The position numbers and the translations under genes are program-made. The notes under the pieces are model-generated. The model was not told the origin of the DNA and did not search any database. It was given only the letters and a program-made list of their open reading frames with translations. Of a stretch of DNA of 64,000 nucleotides, positions 23,530 through 30,725 are shown piece by piece; the first letter of the stretch is position 1; each line of letters opens with the position of its first letter. This DNA is from Streptomyces sp. ATexAB-D23 (GTDB lineage Bacteria > Actinomycetota > Actinomycetes > Streptomycetales > Streptomycetaceae): contig NZ_KB892013.1 of the NCBI RefSeq assembly GCF_000373645.1, positions 124,001 through 188,000 of the forward strand, given 5' to 3'.

Positions 23530-24837
23530 ATGCACAGACGTACCCGCCTGGCCGCCGGCCTCGCCGTGCTCGCGACGGCGCTGACCGCCACGACCGCCAC
23601 CGCTTCGACGCCCCCGCTCCCCGGCAACCACTCCGTTCCGCCGGTCTACGCCAAGGCCGAGACCCCGGCACTCTTCGACGACGACGCCGGCAACAACTCC
23701 AACGCCGACGACCCCGCGATCTGGTACAACTCCGCGCACCCCGGCTCCAGCCTGGTGCTGGGCACGGCCAAGCAGGGCGGCCTGGACGTCTACCGCCTCG
23801 ACGGCTCGCTGGTGCAGTCCCTCCCGGCCCCGTCCGCCCCCGCGGCCGGATCCGCTCCGGGCCGCTTCAACAACGTGGACGTGCTCACCGGTGTGCGCTT
23901 CCCCGACGGCCGGCGCTCGGACGTCGCCGTGGTCACCGACCGCGGGCGCGACCGCGTCCACTTCTACCGGATCGATCCCAGACGGCCGGCCGCACCGCTG
24001 ACCGAGGTCACCGACGCCGCCGTCCCGCGCGCCTTCTCCGCGTCCGAGGCCGACGTCGACGACCAGTACACGGCCTACGGCACCGCCGCCTGGCGCGACC
24101 CGCGCACCGGCCGCTCGTACCTGCTCGCCAGCCGCCGCCACACCGCCGACGTGGGACTGTTCGAGATCCAGGTGACGCCCGCGGGCACCGTTACCTACCG
24201 GAAGGTCCGCACGCTCACGCTGCCGAGCACCTTCCACACCCCCGGCGGCACCTGGAGCCCGTGCGAGGACCCCGGCAACGGCCCGCAGATCGAGGGACTG
24301 ACGGTGGACGCCGCCCGGGGCGTGGCCTACCTGGGCCAGGAGGACGTCGGCATCTGGAAGATATCCGCGAACCTGACGGGCACACCCGCACTGGTCGACC
24401 GCACCGACCAGTTCGGCGTCCCCGCGGTGTACGACCCGGTCAGCGACGAGTGCGTGCCCGGAGCCGATCCCGGCTACGGCGGCGACCATCTCGTCGCCGA
24501 CGCCGAGGGACTCACCCTGTTCCGCGCGCCCTCGGGCCGGCAGTACCTGATCGTCTCCAGCCAGGGCGACTACACCTACTCGGTCTACGACACCTCGCGC
24601 GGCGACCGGTGGACCGGGGCCTTCCGGGTCGCTTCCGGCCCGTCCGTCGACGGCTCCGAGGAGACAGACGGCATCGCCGCCACGGGCCAGGCGCTCGGGA
24701 CCGCCTTCCCGCACGGCCTGTTCGTGGCGCAGGACGGCTACAACGCCCCGGCGACCGGTGACGACGGCGACCGCACCGACACCAACTACAAGCTCGTCGA
24801 CCTGTCCGACGTGCTGCGCGCCGCCGGGGTCCGCTGA
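23530..24837 (+). CDS. Secreted beta-propeller phytase (BPP, 3-phytase-type)
   Basis: The 435-residue exported enzyme hydrolyses phytate (inositol hexakisphosphate) outside the cell, classically in a Ca2+-dependent way. A Sec signal (MHRRTRLAAGLAVLATAL, cleavage near residue 26) precedes conserved BPP blocks: DDAGNNSNADDPAIW (51-65), NNVDV (114-118), DRGRDR (137-142), DAEGLTLF (324-331), SSQG (343-346), ETDG (378-381) and FPHGLFVAQDGYN (393-405). The E-G-C-V-x-D-D-E block of other BPPs appears as EGLTVD followed by YLGQEDVGIWKI. ATG 23530 has AAGGAGG just upstream. It is divergent from the importer operon and followed by phosphate-uptake genes. Known BPPs stop at tri- or lower inositol phosphates, which would then need import. 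Confidence 0.93.
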   Translation: MHRRTRLAAGLAVLATALTATTATASTPPLPGNHSVPPVYAKAETPALFDDDAGNNSNADDPAIWYNSAHPGSSLVLGTAKQGGLDVYRLDGSLVQSLPAPSAPAAGSAPGRFNNVDVLTGVRFPDGRRSDVAVVTDRGRDRVHFYRIDPRRPAAPLTEVTDAAVPRAFSASEADVDDQYTAYGTAAWRDPRTGRSYLLASRRHTADVGLFEIQVTPAGTVTYRKVRTLTLPSTFHTPGGTWSPCEDPGNGPQIEGLTVDAARGVAYLGQEDVGIWKISANLTGTPALVDRTDQFGVPAVYDPVSDECVPGADPGYGGDHLVADAEGLTLFRAPSGRQYLIVSSQGDYTYSVYDTSRGDRWTGAFRVASGPSVDGSEETDGIAATGQALGTAFPHGLFVAQDGYNAPATGDDGDRTDTNYKLVDLSDVLRAAGVR

Positions 24838-24856
24838 CCGGACGGCCCACCCGGGG

Positions 24857-24878
24857 GTGGGCGGCGGACGCCGCCCAC
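24857..24878 (+). terminator. Stem-loop between phytase and phosphate transporter genes
   Basis: The inverted repeat GTGGGCGGCG/CGCCGCCCAC lies 20 nt after the phytase stop with a very tight loop. It has no T-run, so it may be a partial terminator or a processing site within one transcript. Confidence 0.4.
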
Positions 24879-24943
24879 TCCTCCCCCCGCCACGGACCCG
24901 TGGGCCGGCCGCGCTCCGCGTCCGGCCGTGAGAGAGGCCCCGC

Positions 24944-25915
24944 GTGACCGTCACCGTCGCCCTGTGCGTCACCGCCGTCGCCTTCGTCTTCATCTGCGGA
25001 GCCAACGACGGCGGTGCTCTGCTGGAGCTCGCCGTACGGCACCGCAGCCGCTCGGCGGGGCTCCTCCTCGCGCTGCTCGTCCTGGCGGTCGGGCTGGGAC
25101 CGGACATCTTCGGCCTAGCCGTCGCCCGCACCTTCACCGGACGCCTCGGTGAGGGTCCGCCCGGCGCCGCCCGACTGGTGTTCCTGGCGGGCGCCGGGGC
25201 CTCGGTCGCCCTGGTCCTGCTGCTGACCTGGCGCGGCGTTCCCACCTCACTGACCCTGTCCGTCCTGGGCGCGCTGGCCGGTGCGGATGTCGCCCTCGGG
25301 GTCCGTCCGGCATGGGGACACCTCGGGGTGGTGCTGGCCATCGGCGCCGCCGCGCCCCTGGTGGGGGCGGGAGCCGGCTGGCTCATCGGGCGCGCGCTGC
25401 ACCGGGCCCCCTCACTGCGCGGCATGCCGCGCGTGGTGAGCGGACTGCAGCTGGCGGCCTTCGGATCCCAGTGCCTGGCCTACGCGGCCAATGACGGGCA
25501 GAAGATGTTCGCGGTGGTCGCCGTGGCCTTCGCGGGGGACGCTCTGATGCCGGAGCCGTGGCAGGCCGGTGACGTCATGGTGGCCGCGGTGTTCGCTGCG
25601 GGCGCCATGGCGGGGGCGCGCAGGGTCGCCCGCGGCGCGACCAGCAGGCTGCTCACCACCCGGCCCTGGCAGGTGATGTCCGCCGAATTCGCCTCGTCCG
25701 CCGCGGTGCTCTCCACGGCCGGCTTCGGTATGCCGGTGAGCATGACCCAGTCCGTGGCCGGGGGGCTGGTCGGTACCGGCGTCAGCGAGGGCGGCGGCCG
25801 CCTGCGCTGGCAGTTCACCGTCCCGCTGCTGACCGCCTGGCTGGTGACGCTGCCGGCCAGTTTCGCCGCCGGCGCCCTGGCCGGCCTGATCCTCAAGGGA
25901 GTCACCTCATGGTGA
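24944..25915 (+). CDS. Pit/PHO4-family inorganic phosphate transporter
   Basis: This 323-residue membrane protein has about 8-10 segments and the duplicated Pit signature: GANDGG (19-24) in the N-terminal half and AANDGQ (181-186) in the C-terminal half. Ser/Thr-rich loops follow the same repeat (PTSLTLSVLGA; MPVSMTQSVAGGLVG). Pit proteins carry phosphate as a metal-phosphate complex with protons. GTG 24944 has only a weak GAGAGAGG upstream. It lies 106 nt after the phytase gene and overlaps the next gene by 7 nt, so it probably takes up the phosphate released by the phytase. Confidence 0.9.
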   Translation: MTVTVALCVTAVAFVFICGANDGGALLELAVRHRSRSAGLLLALLVLAVGLGPDIFGLAVARTFTGRLGEGPPGAARLVFLAGAGASVALVLLLTWRGVPTSLTLSVLGALAGADVALGVRPAWGHLGVVLAIGAAAPLVGAGAGWLIGRALHRAPSLRGMPRVVSGLQLAAFGSQCLAYAANDGQKMFAVVAVAFAGDALMPEPWQAGDVMVAAVFAAGAMAGARRVARGATSRLLTTRPWQVMSAEFASSAAVLSTAGFGMPVSMTQSVAGGLVGTGVSEGGGRLRWQFTVPLLTAWLVTLPASFAAGALAGLILKGVTSW

Positions 25916-26553
25916 GCGCGACCGTGCGCCGCGTCATCGGCGACCTCACCGGACGCTCGCACCGCAGAACCATCGGCCTGCTCACCGCCCAACTGGACGC
26001 GACCGTCAAGGGAGTCGACCTCGCTGCGGACCTCGCCGCCGGGCGCATCGCCCCGGCCGAGGCACGCGTACGCATGGCCGATGTGGAGCACGAGGGCGAC
26101 GAACACCGGGCCGCGCTGGTCGCCGAGCTGTTCACGACCCTGACCACGCCGATCGACCGCGAGGATCTCTACCGCTTCTCCCGGTCCGTCGACGACGTCC
26201 TCGACGGTCTGCGGGACCTCGTCCGGGAGACCGACCTGTTCGGCATGCCCGGCGACCCGGCCGACCTGCCCGCTCTGCGGGCGGTGCGCGAGGGCCTGGT
26301 CTCCCTGCGCGGGGCGGTCGCCGAACTGCTGGGCGACCCCGGCCTGGTGCACCGGGGCGCCATGGCCGCCCGTAAGGCGGCGGGGCGGGTGCGACGCGCG
26401 TACCAGGAGGCCGTCGCCGCACTGTTCCGCGAGGAACTGAGCGCCGGCACGCTCAGCCGCCGGGAGCTGCTGCGCCGTCTCGACGGCATCGGGCGGCGCC
26501 TGAACGACGCCGCCGCCGACCTGTCCGACGCCCTGCTCAAGCGCGGGCACTAG
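25909..26553 (+). CDS. DUF47/PhoU-like phosphate transport regulator
   Basis: The 214-residue, mostly helical cytosolic protein shows DUF47 features: repeated acidic metal-binding helices (MADVEHEGDEHRAALVAELF), the hallmark TPIDREDLYRFSRSVDDVLD, and a second helical bundle. Proteins of this family are encoded beside Pit transporters and modulate them, as PhoU does for Pst. ATG 25909 overlaps the Pit stop by 7 nt, so the two are translationally coupled. It ends the phytase-Pit-DUF47 transcription unit. Confidence 0.9.
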   Translation: MVSATVRRVIGDLTGRSHRRTIGLLTAQLDATVKGVDLAADLAAGRIAPAEARVRMADVEHEGDEHRAALVAELFTTLTTPIDREDLYRFSRSVDDVLDGLRDLVRETDLFGMPGDPADLPALRAVREGLVSLRGAVAELLGDPGLVHRGAMAARKAAGRVRRAYQEAVAALFREELSAGTLSRRELLRRLDGIGRRLNDAAADLSDALLKRGH

Positions 26554-26563
26554 GTGTATTGCC

Positions 26564-26757
26564 CTGTCCGGCGGATCTTCGTGGATCAGCCCGCGGCGTC
26601 CGGTGCATCCCCGAGTTCTCGGCTCCGCTCGAACAGGGGAGACCCCACTCCTCGGCGTGCGCCCGAATCGCCCTCGTACTGGACGTACTCGGGTGATTCG
26701 GGCGTACGGCGAGAGTGCGTGCCAGGCGTCGCGGGCCCGCGAAGGTCCGCCGGACAG
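26564..26757. repeat. MITE-like palindromic intergenic repeat with inverted ends
   Basis: The ends CTGTCCGGCGGA and TCCGCCGGACAG are inverted repeats that continue for about 20 bp with a few mismatches. In the centre a 23-bp arm (26657-26679) pairs with 26685-26707 at 19 of 23 positions around a 5-nt loop, giving a large cruciform. The left end recurs at 5779. No coding capacity. The element lies between the convergent ends of the DUF47 and GntR genes and may act as a bidirectional terminator. Confidence 0.75.
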
Positions 26758-26825
26758 GCCCTGAGCCTGAGCCGTACGCCGCCGGCCCGCCCCGCACGCA
26801 CGGGCGCACCCGGCCCGCCCGCACG

Positions 26826-27569
26826 TCAGTGGGCCGCGACGGTCATCTCGAACGAATAGCGGGAGGCGCGGTAGACATGCGATCCGTACTCGACCGGTTT
26901 CCCGGAGCCGTCGAAGGCGGTGCGGGTCATGGTGAGCAGGGTGGCACCGCGGGTCTCGTCGAGCAGCCGGACCTCGGCGGCCGTCGCCCTCCGGGCTCCG
27001 ATGGTCTGTTCGGCGGTACTCAGAGCGGCCCCGGACCGGCGCATCTGCTGATACAGGCCCCCCTCGGCCAGTGCCTCCAGGTCGAGCTCGATCACGCCCT
27101 GCGGAAGGTAGTTGTGCAGCAGGGCGATCGGCTGGTCGTCGGCGAGGCGCAGCCGCTCGATGGACACCACCGGCTTCCCCTCCTCCAGACCGAGTGCGGT
27201 GGCGACGGCCGCCTCGGCCGGCGCGGTCTCGACGGAGAGCACCTGCGTGGTCGGGCGACGGCCGTCCCGTTCCAGGTCCTCGTAGAGGCTGGTGAACTCG
27301 ACCTGACGCCGTATCCGGTTGGTGACGACCTGGGTGCCCACGCCCCTCTTGCGGGCCAGCAGCCCCTTGTTGACGAGGTGCTGCATGGCCTGGCGCATGG
27401 TCGGGCGGGACAGCCCGAACTCGTCGGCCATGACGATCTCGTTGCTCAGCCTGGTGCCGGGCGGCAACTCCCCCGCCTCGATGAGGTTCTGCAACTGCTG
27501 GGCGAACTGGAAGTACAGGGGGACCGGACTGCTCCGGTCGATCGTGATCTTCTTCGTGAGCGGTTCCAC
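26826..27569 (-). CDS. GntR-family regulator, HutC/UTRA subfamily (candidate inositol-island repressor)
   Basis: The 247-residue protein has an N-terminal GntR winged helix (PVPLYFQFAQQLQNLIEAGE; LSNEIVMADEFGLSRPTMRQ, about residues 17-64) and a C-terminal UTRA ligand domain ending YGSHVYRASRYSFEM. GTG 27569 has GGGAGG at 5 nt. HutC-type proteins bind short palindromes and release them on binding a pathway sugar phosphate or similar. It is divergent from iolG, and the gap between them holds one copy of the WTGTC-NN-NACAW motif found at the iol, importer and phytase promoters. It is therefore the best candidate for the regulator of the island; IolR-like function is inferred. Confidence 0.9.
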   Translation of the reverse strand: MEPLTKKITIDRSSPVPLYFQFAQQLQNLIEAGELPPGTRLSNEIVMADEFGLSRPTMRQAMQHLVNKGLLARKRGVGTQVVTNRIRRQVEFTSLYEDLERDGRRPTTQVLSVETAPAEAAVATALGLEEGKPVVSIERLRLADDQPIALLHNYLPQGVIELDLEALAEGGLYQQMRRSGAALSTAEQTIGARRATAAEVRLLDETRGATLLTMTRTAFDGSGKPVEYGSHVYRASRYSFEMTVAAH

Positions 27570-27639
27570 GTCACCCTCCCGCGCTCTGCTGCCGACATCC
27601 GACAGTATGCCTCAGTCCCCATTAGTTCCGTACGTCTTT

Positions 27640-27651
27640 ATGTCTGAACAA
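27640..27651. promoter_or_regulatory. Operator copy between gntR and iolG
   Basis: ATGTC-TG-AACAA matches the shared palindrome with one change (G to A) at the start of the right arm. It lies between divergent gntR and iolG, consistent with autoregulation plus control of iolG. Confidence 0.5.
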
Positions 27652-27736
27652 ACCCTTGCCCTTTTGCTTCCTCAGGGGATAGAAAACAGCTGGGCCGTCC
27701 TCGGCCCCCTTCCTGCCCGCACGAAAGGTTCGGCAC

Positions 27737-28762
27737 ATGCGCATTGGACTCATCGGTACGGGCCGTATCGGCGCGTTCCACGCCTCGACACTGGCCGCCC
27801 TGCCGGCCGTCACCGGCCTGATCGTCCATGATCCCGACGCACGCTCCGCCCGCACCGCGGCGGACGCCGTCGGGGCGGAGTGCGCCGACGGGCTCGACGC
27901 GCTGCTCGGCGCCGGTCTGGACGGAATCGTCATCGCGGCCCCCACCGGCTCCCACGCGGAGCTGATCCTCGCCGCCCACCGCGTGGGGCTGCCCGCCTTC
28001 TGCGAGAAGCCGGTCGCCTCCACCCTGGACGAGACCGACCGGGTGCTGTCCGCGCTGGAGGGTTCCGGCGCCCCCTTGCAGATCGGTTTCCAGCGCCGCT
28101 TCGACGCCGGCTACCGGGCGGCGCGCGAGGCCGTCGCGTCCGGCAGGCTCGGCTGGACCCACACCTTGCGGGCCTGCACGTCCGACCCGACTCCCCCGCA
28201 CCCCGGCTACATCCCGGGTTCGGGCGGGATCTTCCGGGACTGCTCCGTGCACGACTACGACATCGTCCGCTGGGTCACCGGCCGCGAGATCACCGAGGTC
28301 TACGCGACCGGCGCCAACCGGGGCGAGGAGTTCTTCGCCGCCGCCCAGGACGTCGACACCGCCGTCTCCGTCCTCACCCTGGACGACGGCACCCTGGCCA
28401 CCTGCACCGCCACCCGCTACAACGGCGCCGGCTACGACGTACGCCTGGAGGTCTGCGGTTCCGAGGGGACCGTCGTCGCCGGACTGACCGAGCAGGCCCC
28501 GCTGACCTCGGCCGAGGGGACGGCCTGGCCGGCCGGCACCCCGTACCCGGGCTTCATGGAGCGCTTCCAGGACGCCTACCGCGCCGAACTCACCGCCTTC
28601 ACCGAGGTCGTGGCAGGCATCCGCCCCAGCCCCTGCACCGGTGAGGACGCCCGCGCCGCGCTGGCCGTGGCCGAGGCCGCCACCCGCTCGCGGGCCGAGG
28701 GCCGCCCCGTCGCGGTCTCCGCACCCGCACGGCCCCACGCCCTCGGCAACCGGCGGGGCTGA
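27737..28762 (+). CDS. iolG: Inositol 2-dehydrogenase, Gfo/Idh/MocA family (IolG)
   Basis: The 341-residue NAD-dependent oxidoreductase would oxidise myo-inositol to scyllo-inosose, the substrate of IolE. It has a Rossmann motif GLIGTGRIGAFHA at residues 4-16, the catalytic-lysine motif CEKPVAS and the substrate-domain pattern GIFRDCSVHDYDIVRWVTG, whose Asp and His are the usual catalytic residues. ATG 27737 has GAAAGG 8 nt upstream. It is divergent from the GntR regulator and separated from the iol operon, so it completes the pathway missing its first step there. Other Gfo/Idh sugar dehydrogenases share these motifs, but context supports IolG. Confidence 0.87.
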   Translation: MRIGLIGTGRIGAFHASTLAALPAVTGLIVHDPDARSARTAADAVGAECADGLDALLGAGLDGIVIAAPTGSHAELILAAHRVGLPAFCEKPVASTLDETDRVLSALEGSGAPLQIGFQRRFDAGYRAAREAVASGRLGWTHTLRACTSDPTPPHPGYIPGSGGIFRDCSVHDYDIVRWVTGREITEVYATGANRGEEFFAAAQDVDTAVSVLTLDDGTLATCTATRYNGAGYDVRLEVCGSEGTVVAGLTEQAPLTSAEGTAWPAGTPYPGFMERFQDAYRAELTAFTEVVAGIRPSPCTGEDARAALAVAEAATRSRAEGRPVAVSAPARPHALGNRRG

Positions 28763-28800
28763 GCGGCGCCGCACGAACCGGCCCGCAGGCCCCCGGAAAC

Positions 28801-28844
28801 GATCAGGGGCCGGTTTCGGATTGCTCCGAAACCGGCCCCTGATC
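28801..28844. terminator. Perfect 20-bp stem-loop terminator
   Basis: Two 20-nt arms (28801-28820 and 28825-28844) are exactly complementary around TTGC. The hairpin lies 38 nt after the iolG stop on the plus strand and 15 nt after the tRNA 3' end on the minus strand, so it can stop both transcripts. Confidence 0.88.
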
Positions 28845-28859
28845 TACGACTGTCTCCAG

Positions 28860-28933
<74 letters not shown>

Positions 28934-29023
28934 ATGCCCGTCTGACCTGGGGATTCCCCCTGGCTGATCGCGCAAGAGAACAATACCGCACTTCATCGGG
29001 TGGTCACGAACCCCTTTGGGCGC

Positions 29024-29052
29024 TTGACCTCGACCTAGGTTGATGTTCAACG
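29024..29052 (+). promoter_or_regulatory. MerR-type promoter dyad before the transketolase pair
   Basis: TTGACC (29024-29029) overlaps an imperfect 20-bp dyad (29027-29046, 16 of 20 symmetric positions, centre ACCTAGGT). A long spacer with an operator between the -35 and -10 is typical of MerR/SoxR-regulated promoters. Transcription from the expected position would begin at about the ATG at 29061, giving a leaderless mRNA. No MerR gene is in the window. Confidence 0.4.
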
Positions 29053-29060
29053 CTTTCAGC

Positions 29061-29762
29061 ATGACAAGGACGACTGCAGCGCCGGGGCCCGCCTACCGCG
29101 ATCTGCCCCGGCTGATGAGCCTGATGACCGGCGACGAGAAGCACGGATCCGCCGCCACCTCGACCCTGGACGCCCTGTGGGTGCTGTACGACCGGGTGCT
29201 GCGGGTGACTCCGCAGACCGTGGACGATCCGGGGCGGGACCGCTTCCTGCTCTCCAAGGGGCACGGGCCGATGGCGTACTACGCGGTCCTCGCCGCGCAC
29301 GGATTCCTCGGCGAGGAGTCGCTGACCGGCTTCGGAGCGTACGACTCGCCGCTCGGGCACCACCCCGACCGGATGCTCGTGCCGGGGGCCGAGATCGGCA
29401 GCGGGTCACTGGGGCACGGGCTGCCGCTGGCCGTGGGCAGCGTGCTGGGGCTGCGCGCCCAGGGGCTGACCGGCCCGCGGGTGTGGGTGCTCACCGGGGA
29501 CGCCGAGCTGGACGAGGGGAGCAATCACGAGGCCATCGCGTTCGCCGGACCGACCGGGCTGGAGCAGCTGCACACCGTCGTGATCGACAACGCGTCGGCG
29601 TCGTACGGCCGCCCCGGGGGCATCGCCGAGCGGTTCGCGACGGCGGGCTGGTCGGTCGGCTCCGTGGACGGGCGGGACCACGAGGCGCTGTACGCGGCCT
29701 TCACCGCGCCGCATCCGGGCCGGCCCCGGGCCGTCGTCGCCCGCGTCGCCCCCAAGCAGTGA
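29061..29762 (+). CDS. Transketolase, N-terminal (TPP-binding) subunit
   Basis: The 233-residue protein is the first half of a split transketolase. Visible motifs are SKGHGPMAYYAVLA, HHPDR, GSLGHGLPLAVGS and the Mg-TPP motif GDAELDEGSNHEA ending with DN. Together with the next gene it would transfer C2 units between sugar phosphates. Start 29061 (ATG) has no ribosome site, and the upstream in-frame ATG at 29043 has only a poor one; with the MerR-like promoter this suggests a leaderless transcript. The segment is shorter than many N-subunits (about 270), so the exact substrate is uncertain. Confidence 0.85.
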   Translation: MTRTTAAPGPAYRDLPRLMSLMTGDEKHGSAATSTLDALWVLYDRVLRVTPQTVDDPGRDRFLLSKGHGPMAYYAVLAAHGFLGEESLTGFGAYDSPLGHHPDRMLVPGAEIGSGSLGHGLPLAVGSVLGLRAQGLTGPRVWVLTGDAELDEGSNHEAIAFAGPTGLEQLHTVVIDNASASYGRPGGIAERFATAGWSVGSVDGRDHEALYAAFTAPHPGRPRAVVARVAPKQ

Positions 29763-29803
29763 GCGCACCACCAGTGGAAGACGAGAGGAAGAAGACGCCC
29801 CCC

Positions 29804-30706
29804 ATGGACACCATGCGTGACCGTTTCATCGCCACCACCGCAAGCCTGCTCGACGAGGACCCCCGGCTGGCGCTCGTACTGGCGGAGATCAGCCGGGACG
29901 GCTTCGCCCAGGCGGAGCGGGACCATCCGGACCGGGTCGTCAACGTCGGCATCCGGGAGCAGCTGCTCGTCGGGGCCGGGGCCGGTATGGCCCTCACCGG
30001 CATGCGGCCGATCGTGCACACGTTCGCGAGCTTCCTGGTGGAGCGGCCGTTCGAGCAGGTCAAGCTGGACTTCGGGCACCAGGGGGTCGGCGGTGTGCTG
30101 GTGAGCGCGGGCGCCTCGTACGACTGGCCGGCCGGCGGATTCACGCACATGGCGCCGGGGGACGTGGCGCTGATGGACACGCTGGACGGCTGGACGGTGC
30201 ACGTGCCGGGCCACCCCGACGAGGCCGAGACCCTGCTGCGGGAGGCCGCCGCCGGGGAGGGGCGGGTGTACGTGCGGCTCTCGTTGCAGTCGAACCGGTC
30301 GGCGCGTCCGGTCGGCGGGGCCGGCGGGTTCAGCACGGTGCGCGAGGGTACGGGCGGTGTGGTCGTCGCCGTCGGGCCGATGCTCGACAACGTCCTGGCC
30401 GCCACCCAGGGGCTCGATGTCACCGTGCTGTACGCGACGACGGTGCGCCCGTTCGACGGGGAGGGCCTGCGCCGGGCGGTGGGCGACCGGCCGGCCGGTG
30501 AGGTGGTGATCGTCGAGCCCTACCTGGCGGGCACGTCCACGGCGGCCGTCAACGACGCGCTGGCGGCGCTCCCCCACCGGATCCTGGGGCTCGGCGTGGC
30601 CCGCGAGGAGCTGCGCAGGTACGGGACGATGGACGAGCACCTCGCGGCCCACGGCCTGGACCCGCACGGGCTCCGCGAGCGGATCGGCCGGTTCCTGGGC
30701 CGTTAG
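29804..30706 (+). CDS. Transketolase, C-terminal subunit
   Basis: The 300-residue partner carries the Pyr domain with catalytic Glu (VNVGIREQLLVGAGAGMALTG) and the C-terminal domain (VTVLYATTVRPFDGEGLRRAV). It begins 41 nt after the N-subunit gene with its own GAGAGGAAG ribosome site. The pair is therefore a genuine two-gene transketolase rather than a broken one. ATG 29804 is used; ATG 29813 is possible. The small size of both subunits fits dedicated split enzymes, sometimes found in sugar or secondary-metabolite clusters; no such cluster is evident here. Confidence 0.88.
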   Translation: MDTMRDRFIATTASLLDEDPRLALVLAEISRDGFAQAERDHPDRVVNVGIREQLLVGAGAGMALTGMRPIVHTFASFLVERPFEQVKLDFGHQGVGGVLVSAGASYDWPAGGFTHMAPGDVALMDTLDGWTVHVPGHPDEAETLLREAAAGEGRVYVRLSLQSNRSARPVGGAGGFSTVREGTGGVVVAVGPMLDNVLAATQGLDVTVLYATTVRPFDGEGLRRAVGDRPAGEVVIVEPYLAGTSTAAVNDALAALPHRILGLGVAREELRRYGTMDEHLAAHGLDPHGLRERIGRFLGR

Positions 30707-30725
30707 GGCGGAGCGCCCGGCGGGC

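Noticed and set aside
29061-30706. Frameshifted or broken transketolase
   Set aside because: The halves are separated by a real gap, the second has its own start and ribosome site, and split transketolases are well known.
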